This document shows positions 48,269 through 58,394 of a stretch of DNA of 64,000 nt, piece after piece. The stretch spans positions 124,001 through 188,000 of the forward strand of contig NW_026944392.1 in the NCBI RefSeq assembly GCF_033439725.1, in the 5' to 3' direction. Position numbers and translations under genes: made by a program. This DNA comes from Neurospora tetraspora (taxonomy: Eukaryota > Ascomycota > Sordariomycetes > Sordariales > Sordariaceae). The notes below the pieces were generated by a model. It saw nothing but the letters and a program-made list of their open reading frames with translations. It was not told the DNA's origin and ran no database searches. The first letter of the stretch is position 1. Each line of letters begins with the position of its first letter.

Positions 48269-48429
48269 CCTATGCGGTCTCTACCCAGTTCATGTTGTGT
48301 TGTCTTCATTGTTTGAACTTTGTCTTGTTCACAAGCTCGTAGTTTCCTCACTTTCCTGTCTTCCTCACATCCAAACTCCCTTCCCTTCACGAAATCAACT
48401 GCCGAATTCTTGTCCTCTCACCATGAAAC

Positions 48430-48723
48430 ATGATCAACCGACTATCAAGCTTGAGGTCCAAGCGAGACGTCATGCGCACCTATGGGTTTTGGCATTCGGA
48501 GGGGCTAGTCACAGCCAAGAGCAATTCAAGTGTGAATCTGTCGACGGAGGTTGCGGTGGTTGACATGCACATACCGAATCCGGTTCACGGAGTTGTTACC
48601 GTCGATCAAGACGGCAAGTGCCAAGTCCCCGAGACCCGAGTACGAGTGGTACCAGCAACCGGCAAAAGAGTTTACTGCAACTTTCCCCAAGTCTTCAAGA
48701 TCTTGGCTGATACATTGGAGTAG
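48430..48723 (+). CDS. Small hypothetical protein, 97 residues
   Basis: ATG at 48430 opens a 97-codon frame with codon wobble that looks like real coding sequence. The protein has no signal peptide or TM segment. Its C-terminal half is regular (blocks VDMHIPNPVHGVVTVDQDG and KRVYCNFPQVFKILADTLE). It lies between faeD and the GH26 gene, divergent from faeD with 271 bp between the two start codons. I recognise no domain. A competing ATG at 48423 in another frame gives only about 46 codons. It could be a genuine lineage-specific gene, a terminal remnant of a larger gene, or chance. Confidence 0.35.
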   Translation: MINRLSSLRSKRDVMRTYGFWHSEGLVTAKSNSSVNLSTEVAVVDMHIPNPVHGVVTVDQDGKCQVPETRVRVVPATGKRVYCNFPQVFKILADTLE

Positions 48724-49207
48724 GATGCGCGCCAATGGGAAAGGGATTAGTTGTTCGGTGTTAAGGAGAGAATTTTGGGAGGTGTTCGGGTTAACTGCTT
48801 CGTCCTTCGGTCAACTTCTATGCGGACAAATGATAGAAGGGGTATTACAGAGGATTGATTCAACTCTTAGACATTTGAAGAGAATGGCACTGTTTTTGCT
48901 TCTTCCTTCAGGCTGATTTGTCTTCTCTTTTCCCCTTTTTCACCCTTTCTTTGACACAGTTGCCTTTTCATTTCATGTTCTCTTCGAACAATGACTGATG
49001 TTCGTCACTCTTCTTCAACGACCTAATCATACAGGCAGGACACGTTCTTGCTCCTCCTCATAGACAAAACAGCGCAGATTGTAAGTGATGTCAAGGGCAA
49101 GTAGAGGTATGTATTGTGGTTGGAACCAAGCTGATGTACAGTGAAGGTAAAAGACTCCGATGAAGTCCCAGGCGGTTGACAACAACCTCATAGCTTCCCC
49201 ATCCAAC

Positions 49208-50703
49208 TTAGAGCTGAGCAGCTCCAATAGTCTTCCAGTCCTGGATCTCATCCAGCGTGAGGACATAGTCGTGGTTATAGATCTGTAGCATCCAGTCAGT
49301 ACCTCTACGCATCCAACACTTCCCATCATCTCCAGGATACCTCTACTCACCTCCGTCAACACCGCCGGACTATTCCACTCAGCATTATTAATGAAGCTAT
49401 CCCCCCAAACACAAAACCACAACCAATGCGCCTCATACGCAACCAGCAAGTCAGGCTTAGGAGCAGCCCCCACCTCCGCCGCCGCCACCAGCTTCTTGTC
49501 GTTACCGAGGACCACCAACTCATTGTACTGCACACTCATCGGCCCGTTGCCCTGGGCATACACATCGGCACTAACGATATCAACCACCTCATCGCCAGGG
49601 TACCAGTCCTGCGCAACCGAGTTCCATACCCAGATGAGGTTGTTCAAGCCATGAACGTTCGTCAACCGGTCGTAGAGGATATGATAAAGAGCTTTGGCGG
49701 GCGCAGCGCCCTTGGCTCCCCACCAGAACCATCCACCCTCTGCTTCGTGAAGCGGACGCCAGAGGACGGGGACGCCGGCGTTTTGCAGGCGTTTGAGCTG
49801 GTACGCTATTGCATCAATGTCGCGGATGAGAACGGTGTAGTTGGCGCCCGTGGGATCAGCCAACGTAGCAGCGATGTCGAAATCGGTAGCCCGCGTGTAA
49901 AAGCCAGACCACCACGGATTCTCACTAGTATCGTACAGACCCGCGGGAGCATTCCAGTGCCACAGGATGGACACGAGCCCGCCTCTCTGATGGTGCGTGA
50001 TCGCCTCTTCAACGGCTTGGCTCACATTCCCCTGGTAGGCCACACGCGAGGGGGAGTAATCGATTAGATCCGAGGCAACCAGCGCGGGGGTCTTGCCCGT
50101 GAGTGTAGCGACGTAATTGGCGTATGACAAGTCCTGCTGACCGGAAAGGATCTTCTTGCCGTAGATAGAGCGGAGGTAAGCGTAGAGGGTCTTTGCTTCA
50201 GTGCTAGCGGCGGGGTTGACGAGACTGGTGTTGATGTTGTGCGCTTCGCGCTTGGCGCTGGGGGTGATGAGGATGTAATCGATCAGGTACCAGCCCCAGT
50301 TGTTGACGATCTCGAGGGTGTTGGTGCCTTCGTTCAGGAGGATTTGGCCGCCGGAGACGGTGGAGAAGAAGTCGGTGGACGGGAGGGAGACTTCGGTGGA
50401 GGCGCCCGAGTTGAGGATCACGGTGGTCTTTTTGTCGCCGTAGATGCCGGCGTAGCGGATGGAGAGGTCGTAGAGCTTGGTGGAGGAGGAGGGGATTGTG
50501 AAGGTGATTTTGTCGGTGGAGGTGTCGAAGCCGCCGACGTAGCCGGTACCGGAAAAGCCGGATTGGGTGGTGAGGATCTCGGTGCCGGAGAGGACGGCGT
50601 CTTCGGCTTCGAACTTGGTGGATTCGTCGCGGCAGACGGGTTTGGCGGTGGTCAAGCTGGCCAGGGCGGCGAGGCCGTAGAGGAGGCCGGTGAGTCGGGT
50701 CAT
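49208..50703 (-). CDS. Endo-1,4-beta-mannanase, GH26 with N-terminal CBM35
   Basis: Exons 50703-49351 and 49282-49208 (intron donor GTGAGT, acceptor CTACAG) give 475 residues. The unspliced frame would replace the natural end with an unrelated tail. A signal peptide ends near residue 20 (SLTTA). A CBM35 domain (about 30-148) has FEAEDAVLSG, GYVGGFD and WGWYLIDYILI. The GH26 domain (about 165-475) has SGQQD, the acid/base Glu320 in WRPLHEAEGGWFWWG and the nucleophile Glu410 in AAAEVGAAPKP. The arrangement and length match fungal CBM35-GH26 mannanases such as the Podospora enzyme. It is secreted and hydrolyses internal beta-1,4 links in mannan and galactomannan, with CBM35 assisting substrate binding. 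The second exon adds 24 residues ending QDWKTIGAAQL. Confidence 0.95.
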
Positions 50704-50778
50704 TATGGAGGGGCAGCTGATGCGGAAGTGACTGAGATGCCTGTCATGTTTGAGACGAGTGATGGGACGATGGCGTTG

Positions 50779-50784
50779 TTATAG
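50779..50784 (-). promoter_or_regulatory. TATA-like box of the GH26 gene
   Basis: CTATAA on the minus strand, about 80 bp upstream of the GH26 ATG. Confidence 0.45.
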
Positions 50785-51271
50785 AGCCAGAGTTGAGAGA
50801 GAAAGTTCTCACGAATCTGAGATCTCCAGGTACCCGGAATCGTTCCATGGAGCATCACGGGCCGGTCCACCAATTGTTGATGGCGGGAGTACGACGCCCT
50901 TTTCGCGAAGGCGGGGCGTCGTCCTCCATGAGTCCAGATGTCCGAAAAGGGATGTAATGGTTGCGAGAGAGCCGCCTGATGAGGGCTTGACGACAGTGGA
51001 AGAAGGACTTCCGTGAGCTGGATTCGGAAGTTTGTTTTGATGGCGTCAGTCGAGTTGTGGTAGATGGTGCAAGCATGTGAAATGGCAACTGCGGAAGGAA
51101 AGATCACTATCAAGTTTTGACTCCGACATTCCACCCGGTGTCGAAGAGACGACCATGGTAAATGGAATCACATCCATAGAAGCCTTTCTCGCACCATCGC
51201 CAAATTTGCAAGGAGGCATGGAATAGTAGAGGTACTCTTGCTTATGGTTGGTCTACCTACAGAGAGCGCGA

Positions 51272-52457
51272 TCACGGAGTGACATGGAGGTTGCTCCCAG
51301 CCAAACCACACACCCCAAACCTGAACAGCTCGGCATCCTTCCCGAACCGCTCCGCATACGCAGCCTTCATCTCATCTACATCCCAATGAGCCCAAACAAA
51401 GCGACCGTGAATGAATCTCGCCTCCTTGGTGGCTGCCCAGACGGCAAAGTCAGCTGGCAGTGAGACTGTATTCACCTTCTGTCAGAACAGGAAGTCTTCC
51501 TTCAAAGCATGCTATTGATTGGAAAGACTTACTATCATCAAACGGTAGGATATTCTTTTCCACGCCGAGACCCTGCCACATCTCCGAGTAGATCGTCCCC
51601 GGATGAAAGCTCACCACCTGCAACCTCTCCGTGTCCGACTGTTGAGCGATGTACCTAAAGAAGAGGCCTGCGGTGGCCTTGGTGAAGCCGTACTCTGAAC
51701 AGGCGGCGAGGGCGGGCGAGTACTCGGGATGGCTGATGTGGGCAGAGGCGGTGGAGATGTTGATGAGGAACTGTTTCTGCGTCAGCCCATTCATTCTTCC
51801 TCTTCTTCTTCCTCCAACCCCAGCCATCATTCGCACAAACTGTACCTTCTGCCTGTCCTTCTTCCCCTGCTTCATAAAAAGCTCAGTATACCTCATCGGT
51901 CCCCTGAGGTTAGCTTCGAGTTTGCCCCATATCTCAACAGTCGTCCTGCCACCCTCCTCACACAGGCGCCCCATTGCCATCTCCCCCACAGCATTCAAAA
52001 TAAGCACATCCACCACCTCTCCCTCCTCTCCCAATTTTTTCCACAAGGCATCAATCTCCTCCATCTTCGCCGCATCGGATTTCTCGCCCACTACTTCCGT
52101 CTGCTTCCCGAGCTCTTTGGCGTGCTGGCGGAGAATACCAACAGCTTTGTCGAGTCTTTCTTGCTTCCGACCCGTGATAATGACCTTCGAAGCAGAAGCG
52201 GTAACGAACGACTTAGCCATTGCGAGACCTATGCCGGCCGTGGCGCCGGTGATGAGGACTGTCTTCCCGGTATGGGAGATGAGGGGATTGAGGGCTGGGT
52301 TAATGGCCGGGTAGGAAGAGGTATGCATGGTGGGAGTGACATTTGAGAAGGAAGGGTTGAAAGTGCGGGTGGTCCAGGGGAGGCCGAATAGGGTGGGAAT
52401 CTCGCCGGTGTTGGTGGTGACATGGCTGTTGGAGTCGTCGGTGGTTGAGGAGGACAT
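51272..52457 (-). CDS. Short-chain dehydrogenase/reductase (SDR), NAD(P)-dependent
   Basis: Three exons, 52457-51846, 51776-51533 and 51465-51272, give 349 residues. The first intron (69 nt, GTACAG...GACGCAG) is in frame without a stop. The second (67 nt, GTAAGT...ATACAG) is required to reach the C-terminal block SLPADFAVWAATKEARFIHG, which is typical of this fungal SDR group. The Rossmann motif TGATAGIG is at 70-77. The active-site Tyr233 and Lys237 are in YGFTK, with an upstream Ser in NISTAS. The substrate is unknown; such cytosolic SDRs oxidise or reduce alcohols and ketones. I chose ATG 52457 because the in-frame ATG at 52541 lies at or above the TATA box (52531-52536) and so is probably not transcribed. 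Confidence 0.9.
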
Positions 52458-52530
52458 GGTGGCGGTTCCTTTTGTTGTGATAATAGTGGTTGAGGTGAGT
52501 GATGTGTTCTGGCCTCGGGGAACTCCCGCC

Positions 52531-52536
52531 TTTATA
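52531..52536 (-). promoter_or_regulatory. TATA box of the SDR gene
   Basis: TATAAA on the minus strand, about 75 bp before ATG 52457. It decides against the longer start at 52541. Confidence 0.6.
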
Positions 52537-52795
52537 CACAATCTACCTACCTATCCTCAACTTCTGAACGATACGTCGCTACCTAGATCAGGCCATCCCA
52601 TCGCACTAACTCCCTCATGACGCTTCCACACTGTGCATTGTGCAAGGCGCGCCTAACACCCAGACGCTTTGAGTGGATTGCCGTTTCATTGCTGCGACTT
52701 GATCTTCACTAGTGTTCGGGGAGGCCAGGCAAGATGGCCTCACCCTTTCCAAGGCGATGAAAGGCTGGAATATGGGTTGTGGTCACCCCTTCCCG

Positions 52796-53780
52796 TTAGT
52801 AAACGTTAGGCCGGATCCTGGGCTGGACCTTCACGGTAGCTAACGTGGGCATCTTGATCGCAAACGAGTAATTGTTCTTCCACAGCACGCGTACGCTTTC
52901 CTGGTTGACCAGGGCGTTACACCCTTCCTGGCCGCTGGTGCCGAAACCGTTGGATGCGTCGTCTTGGAATTCAGCAACAAAAAAGGGCGTGTCGGCGCTG
53001 TGTTGAGCTTGCATCTTGTGCCAGTCGCGCAGAAACCGGTAGGTGCAGTGTGCCAGATGTCGGGGTGGCCGCAATCGTAGCGCAGGGGGTAGGCGTCGAT
53101 GGCGTAGAGGTCGATTGAGCCCGGTTCGGAGCCGGGAGCCCAGTTACCTTGGGCGAGGTGGTCGTTGTGCATAAAGGGGACGACGATGCCGGCTTTCCGG
53201 ACGAGGCGTTGGGTGTGAACCATGTTGTCGCGGTTGAGACGGGCGGGGAAGTCGGTGTCGTTGATGCCGGGCCAGGTGTCGTACTCGTTTTCTACTTAGA
53301 CCATAAACACCGGTCCGCCGTTGGTGATTTGAGCGTCGGCAATGATCTTTCCTACCTACTTTGCTGGTGTAGGTTTCGATGGAAGACAGCCACTCCGTCC
53401 CGTTTCCCCGGAGAGGGACAGAGGGTCTTTGATGCGCAGTGTCCACCCCGGAAGTCCTCCGGCTGCCACCTCGGCGTTCATGTACGGACCCGGTCTGGCG
53501 ATGAGGTAGATGCCGGCCTCGGATGCGGCGTGGAAGAACCCGTCTAGGGTAAAGACGCCGTCGAAACGGACTTCACCTCGTTGGCCTTCGACTAAACTCC
53601 AGTAGACGTAGAAGCACACGGCGTTGAAGCCCATGGCCTTGATCTTCTGGGAGATGTCGAGCCATAGTCCCGGACTGGGTAAGCGCCAAGGGTGAACTGG
53701 AATTATTCGGAGAAGAGGAAGATTCGTTGGTTCCGGATAATAAGGGAGTATTCATTTGCCCCATCGGACCTGTATGGGCG
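52796..53780 (-). pseudogene. Broken GH35 beta-galactosidase
   Basis: Parts of a fungal GH35 beta-galactosidase follow one another in the right order on minus but in different frames. The N-terminal piece carries [14 protein letters not shown] (about 53.73-53.77 kb). Next comes the strongly conserved [11 protein letters not shown]...[18 protein letters not shown] (53356-53634), then the acid/base region with ENEY (about 53.27 kb), preceded directly by an in-frame stop. It continues through a block around NWAPGSEPGSIDLYAIDAYP, and finally AEFQDDASNGFG, which holds the nucleophile Glu position, to KNNYSFAIKM near 52.8 kb. At least three frame changes and the loss of roughly two thirds of the usual length of about 1000 residues make it inactive. 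Intact relatives are secreted and remove terminal beta-galactose from hemicellulose side chains. The remnant sits between the SDR and epoxide hydrolase genes. Confidence 0.9.
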
Positions 53781-54998
53781 TCAGACACAGGTCTCTTCAA
53801 AGTTCAATATGACTTTACGTACCAAATCCTCGATCGAACTCGTTGGTGTTGTCCTGGGGCACCGATATTCTCATCTTTGCTTGTCAGCAGTGTCGAGCCA
53901 AGCCAGTGACAACCAGCGGATCTATATCGGGATCCTCATCGCGAATTGCGATTGCCGACCGGGTGGCCCCCGTTCGAGATGCGATACGCGCGCCGGCGCC
54001 GTTCGGGGTGAAGGAACTATCCGCCGCTAGATGCCCGAAACTCCACTTGGTTTAATGTACTTCGGAGCGGGACGACCGTACGACGACGGGGATGTTGAGC
54101 GGAGATGTTGCTTGGCTTTTGTCGGGTTTAGGCTTGGCTCTCCGGAGTTCGGGATTCCCATCCTTGTCGGATCGGACTCGCTCCACATCATCCCGAGCCG
54201 TCTTCTCGGTGTTGTAGAAATCCCGAATGATAATCGCCATTTCCAGCATTCCGTGGTGGAGAAAGAAGCTCCATTGAAGTCCATTGGAGGAAAGTGGAAA
54301 CACCCAAAATCCGATCAAGAGATGTCCCCTCCCTTTCCACCCCTCCGTCGGGACCGGGACGACTTCAATCGCTCGCAGACATTCTCACCTCTGCCGCTTC
54401 CCATCATCCCCTGGGACATCGGATGAACATGAACATGGGATGTCAGGAACTTTTCCCTACCTCTACGTAATCAACGTGAACTCGATGCTGCTCCCCGCAC
54501 GATTGCCCTGGATGCCCGTTCGATGCCCGCATGAGAGTTGAGGCGACGTTGGTGATCCTCTGCCACTTTGGGAGTTCGGCATGTGCCTGAGTGTGCTGGA
54601 AGGAATGGGTTCCCTGTGGTGTGTGATCGGACGATGTTGCAATGGGGATTGCAATGGAGATTGCAAGTGGAACGAACACTGGGCGGGTGCACTGTAGAGA
54701 ATGCGAGAGGGATAGTGCATGAGAGAAGAAAAGGTGCTGCATGGGCTCAACGACAACGAAGAGGACGAGACGAATTCATGATTATTTGTGTCGATGGTTT
54801 TGGACACTTCCAGGGTTTTTGACTGAGTGGGAGGAAAATGACAGAACAAGAGCAAGAAAACAAGAAGAAGTACAGAAACATGGCATAATGAGTGGTATAT
54901 CCAAGCACAAACAGTAAGGTAGTAAAACCCATCCATCTCTTTCGTGTACATGCCAATTACTTCATTCCCATTTCCCACCCATCATGACCGGACCCAAC
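53781..54998. other. Intergenic, no supported gene
   Basis: A minus-strand frame at 54052-54318 (about 89 codons, acidic/basic) has mild coding character but no recognisable motif. It may be another remnant. Nothing else is evident. Confidence 0.4.
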
Positions 54999-56282
54999 TC
55001 AAGCACTCTTCCCAAGGCCAGCCAACCCCACCTTGGGCGCAATAAACGCCAAAAACCCCTCCATATCATCCAAAAAGTTCTCCGGCTCCTGCAGCGCCGC
55101 AAAGTGTCCACCAACCTCATGCTCCTTATAGTAAGCCAATCTCTCCCCAAACAACTTCTTGCCCCACGTCTTCGGCAGGGTCCCAATCTCGACAGGGAAA
55201 GCCGAATACCCAAACGGCTTCTGCACGCTCTCGCTCTCCTGCACCACGGCCGTCGCGCCGATTTCCGGTACCAGGGAGCGATAACTCCACATTGTCCTGG
55301 GGAAGCAACCACTGAACCAGTACAGCGACACGCCGTCGAGGATCTTTTCTAGCGACAGGGGGTTGTTGTGTAGGTTGTCGGACCACTCGATGAACTTCTC
55401 GCCCATCCAGGCGAGCATAGCGACGGGGTTGGTGCCGAGGGTGAGGGCGATGGTAGCGGGGCGCGTGCCGTGCTCGTAGGCGTACGCAGAGCCTTGCTTG
55501 ATCCAGGCGTTGGTGCCGCTCATGAGACGCTCTTCGCGCTCCGTGAGGGGCTCTTCCTTGCAGGCGGCAAATTGCTCAGGGGTGAACATGAACATGTTCA
55601 GATGGGAAGCCTTGCAGGCCGGGTGGTTGTTGGCCATGGCGCGGGCGAGGGCGTAGCCGACGTCGCCGCCTTGGGCGACGTAACCGGTGCTGCCGAAGCC
55701 GAGAGAGAGCATGAGCTCGTTCATGGCCTCCGCCGCAAATTCGGTGGTGAGCTCTTCGAGGGCGGAGTCGTTGGGACGAGTGGAGTAGCCGTAGTCGGGG
55801 ATGGAGGGGACGATGATGTGGTAGGGGAGGGTTTCTGGGGTGTAGCGCGAGCGGAGGATGTCCAGCATGGGGACAAACTCCAGGAAGGAGCCGGGCCAGC
55901 CGTGCATGAAGATGACGGGAATGGCATCTTCGCGGAGGGAAAAGAGGGCGGCGAAGTGCAGGTCGAAGGTCTGGCCGGATGTAGGGCCGACGACGGTTTG
56001 CTTAAACTGGGGGAAGGAGTTGATGAAGGATTCTTGGGCCCGCCAGTCGTACGTGTTAAGCCAGTAGTCCCGGGCGTGAATCAGCCAGTCGCGTGTGATG
56101 CCAAATTTGCCCGTGGCAGGGTTGGCGTGCTTGTTGTAGAATTGCTCTGGGGGAATGATGGCTTGCTGGATGAGGGAGCGGAACTGGGAGAGGTCGGAGT
56201 CGGAGACGTCAATGCGGAAGGGGGCTGGTTGCACCTTGACGCCCGAGGGCAGGGTGGAGAAAGTGGTTGAGATTGAGCCCAT
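54999..56282 (-). CDS. Epoxide hydrolase (EHN domain, microsomal/juvenile-hormone type alpha/beta-hydrolase)
   Basis: Single exon, 427 residues from ATG 56282 (MGSIST). Upstream in-frame codons to 56396 look like 5' leader and are excluded. The N-terminal EHN domain (about 20-120) precedes the alpha/beta-hydrolase core. The core has the oxyanion motif HGWPGS (127-132), the nucleophile Asp207 in QGGDVG and the catalytic His393 in VGGHFAALQEP. Overall length and the PDYGYSTRP loop match fungal members of the EPHX1-like group. The enzyme opens epoxides to vicinal diols, either detoxifying epoxides or acting in secondary metabolism. No membrane anchor is obvious at the N-terminus, so it is probably cytosolic. 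No other biosynthetic genes lie alongside, so detoxification seems more likely (inference). Confidence 0.93.
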   Translation of the reverse strand: MGSISTTFSTLPSGVKVQPAPFRIDVSDSDLSQFRSLIQQAIIPPEQFYNKHANPATGKFGITRDWLIHARDYWLNTYDWRAQESFINSFPQFKQTVVGPTSGQTFDLHFAALFSLREDAIPVIFMHGWPGSFLEFVPMLDILRSRYTPETLPYHIIVPSIPDYGYSTRPNDSALEELTTEFAAEAMNELMLSLGFGSTGYVAQGGDVGYALARAMANNHPACKASHLNMFMFTPEQFAACKEEPLTEREERLMSGTNAWIKQGSAYAYEHGTRPATIALTLGTNPVAMLAWMGEKFIEWSDNLHNNPLSLEKILDGVSLYWFSGCFPRTMWSYRSLVPEIGATAVVQESESVQKPFGYSAFPVEIGTLPKTWGKKLFGERLAYYKEHEVGGHFAALQEPENFLDDMEGFLAFIAPKVGLAGLGKSA

Positions 56283-56414
56283 TGTGATTATGTGGATGTT
56301 GGTTACCCGAAATGGGAGAAAGTAAACAAAGGTGTGGTGTTGTAGGACAGATGGAAAGCTGGGATAATCCAGGAACGAGAAACACACGAACAGCAAAGAA
56401 AGCGTCCGATGGCG

Positions 56415-56420
56415 CTTATA
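56415..56420 (-). promoter_or_regulatory. TATA-like box of the epoxide hydrolase gene
   Basis: TATAAG on the minus strand, about 135 bp upstream of ATG 56282. Confidence 0.45.
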
Positions 56421-58394
56421 TCGAGTTTCTGAATTGCCCCCGGTAGTGGAGATAGGGCGAGACTAGTTTCCTTTGTGGATCAACGTCTTTATAATGGATA
56501 CTAGGAGCTTAAGAATCCCCTCACTGGCTCACTCAAAGTTGCAGTGTCGATGACTCGTGTAAATGGTGTGAGAAGAGTGGGTTTGACGTTCGACTTATAC
56601 ACTTTTCGAGGTTAATGCTATCGCCGGAGGTCCACGACGGGGGTCCATCTTTGGAGAGTATGTATTCTCCTGTCCATCACTTCTAGTCTTTTTCAAGAGG
56701 TGTGTCTGCCTGCCGCCGTGGTCAGCACGATACCCCCATGTCTTGGGAGGAGGTCTTGGGGTTGTATTCCGACCATTCATATCCCCGAATTTGTCGATTT
56801 TCATGATCTGACACCTGAACAGAAGGCATTGTCAATGGTGTAGGGGTGGAGATATGCGCTGTGGTCAGTGGACAATGGAAGATCCATTTTTTTTGTCGTT
56901 CCCCACGTTTGCCAACATAAACTCGGATTGGGTTGCTTGGCCCAGCCCCTTTTTGGTGGATATTACCGGCGACGATGCCGGTCACCACAAAAGATACCTA
57001 GCTTCTGGATAGAAGCACCGCGTCGGCCACTTTTCTGCAGTCGGCACACTCTCCATCCGTTGCTCACTAGACGTGTACCACAGTAAGACAGGCCCAAATA
57101 AAGACCCTGCATAACCCAACTGCCGTTGGGTCCAACAAGAATCGAGACTCTTCTTTTCCCTTTGGTGCCTTGGTGTTGCAAAGGACCGGCGTCAGTTCCG
57201 GCGAGAACAGACATTGGACAATGGGTGTGGCATCAAGTCGACAAAAAGGCGGTCGATAAGCATCTTGAGACGACGGCGGACAAGGCGGGATCATCGATCC
57301 TCCACAGTCCACATTTGATACCATCAACAAGGGACGAGATGACGTGTCACTGGAAGACTCTCGAACCCTGGGATGTAGGAAGCTTTCTAAAACAATACTG
57401 TACCATTGCCCCGGTGTTAATCCCGACCGTCGGTTCCGTGATAATGGAACTTCTGCAAAGCACGAGGTCCCGCTCAGGTGCCAAGTTTGCAGCTTGCTTG
57501 CTTTTGCTGCTGTAGGTACTCCTGTGGTGTAGGTAGGAGAGCATCATGCACCGAAGCATTACGTCGACTTCTTACTGACTGCCGAATGGTGATGATTGGC
57601 CTGTCGTCGTTCAACGTTCAGGTAGATGTGTAACGTCAAAACCGGCACTTCCACCGGACCAACTACCACCAAGCTTTTACGACCTAATAAGTGCCGACAG
57701 TTGATAACAGCCGTACTTTGTCGGCCGCCGTCCCGTGTGAGACTTACAAATCCGATTGTGAGGCATGTTCGATATTGCAAGTCGGCCGACATGACATCTT
57801 CAACCTGACTTAGAACCTTGTTTTCCCATGTCGATATCGGCCCATCGTGGCTTCAATTGCGGTCAGGAAGTACGGCAGCAACCGATCACCGCTCAAGGGC
57901 GCGCCCAAATTCCGTGCCAATTCCGCCCTGAACCCTTCGGATCGTGCCTATCGCATTGCATCGGGAACTAGACACGGAGCGGAGTTGAGCGGGGGAATAC
58001 TACGGGAGATGTGGGCAAGGGCACCGTTGTTATGTAGTGTAGCAGGCGTCCGTAGGTCGGCTAGCGGCAAAGGACGAAACGGGACAAACGACCCTGATCT
58101 TCTTCTGGTCGCTATAATCGGGCAAGTGTGAAGGTGACCCCGAAGAGTCCAAGGCGGCGCTGGCTCCGAGACCAACATGTCATGTCTTAGATCTACACCC
58201 CTGGGCAGCGAAGGTTCATATGTCGGTGCAGCTAGGCAATGGCAAGGGATCCTAGAGGCGGCGCTGGCTCCGGGACCAACACCCTAGATCTACTGGTTCA
58301 ACCCGTGGACGTGACGGAGACTGGCGAACGGTCAAACGGCGCATGTATTGGGTATATGATAGGTGTAGATGGTATTTCCATGTCCAGCCACCTC
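56421..58394. other. Intergenic with a duplicated short segment
   Basis: No convincing gene. The segment at 58153-58196 (GGCGGCGCTGGCTCCG... to TAGATCTAC) is repeated at 58257-58293 with a 7-base length difference and one substitution, close to the 3' end of the aminopeptidase gene. Confidence 0.5.

Noticed and set aside
55470-56270. Plus-strand frame of 266 codons opposite the epoxide hydrolase gene
   Set aside because: Antisense shadow with Gly/Glu/Val-rich composition and no motif.
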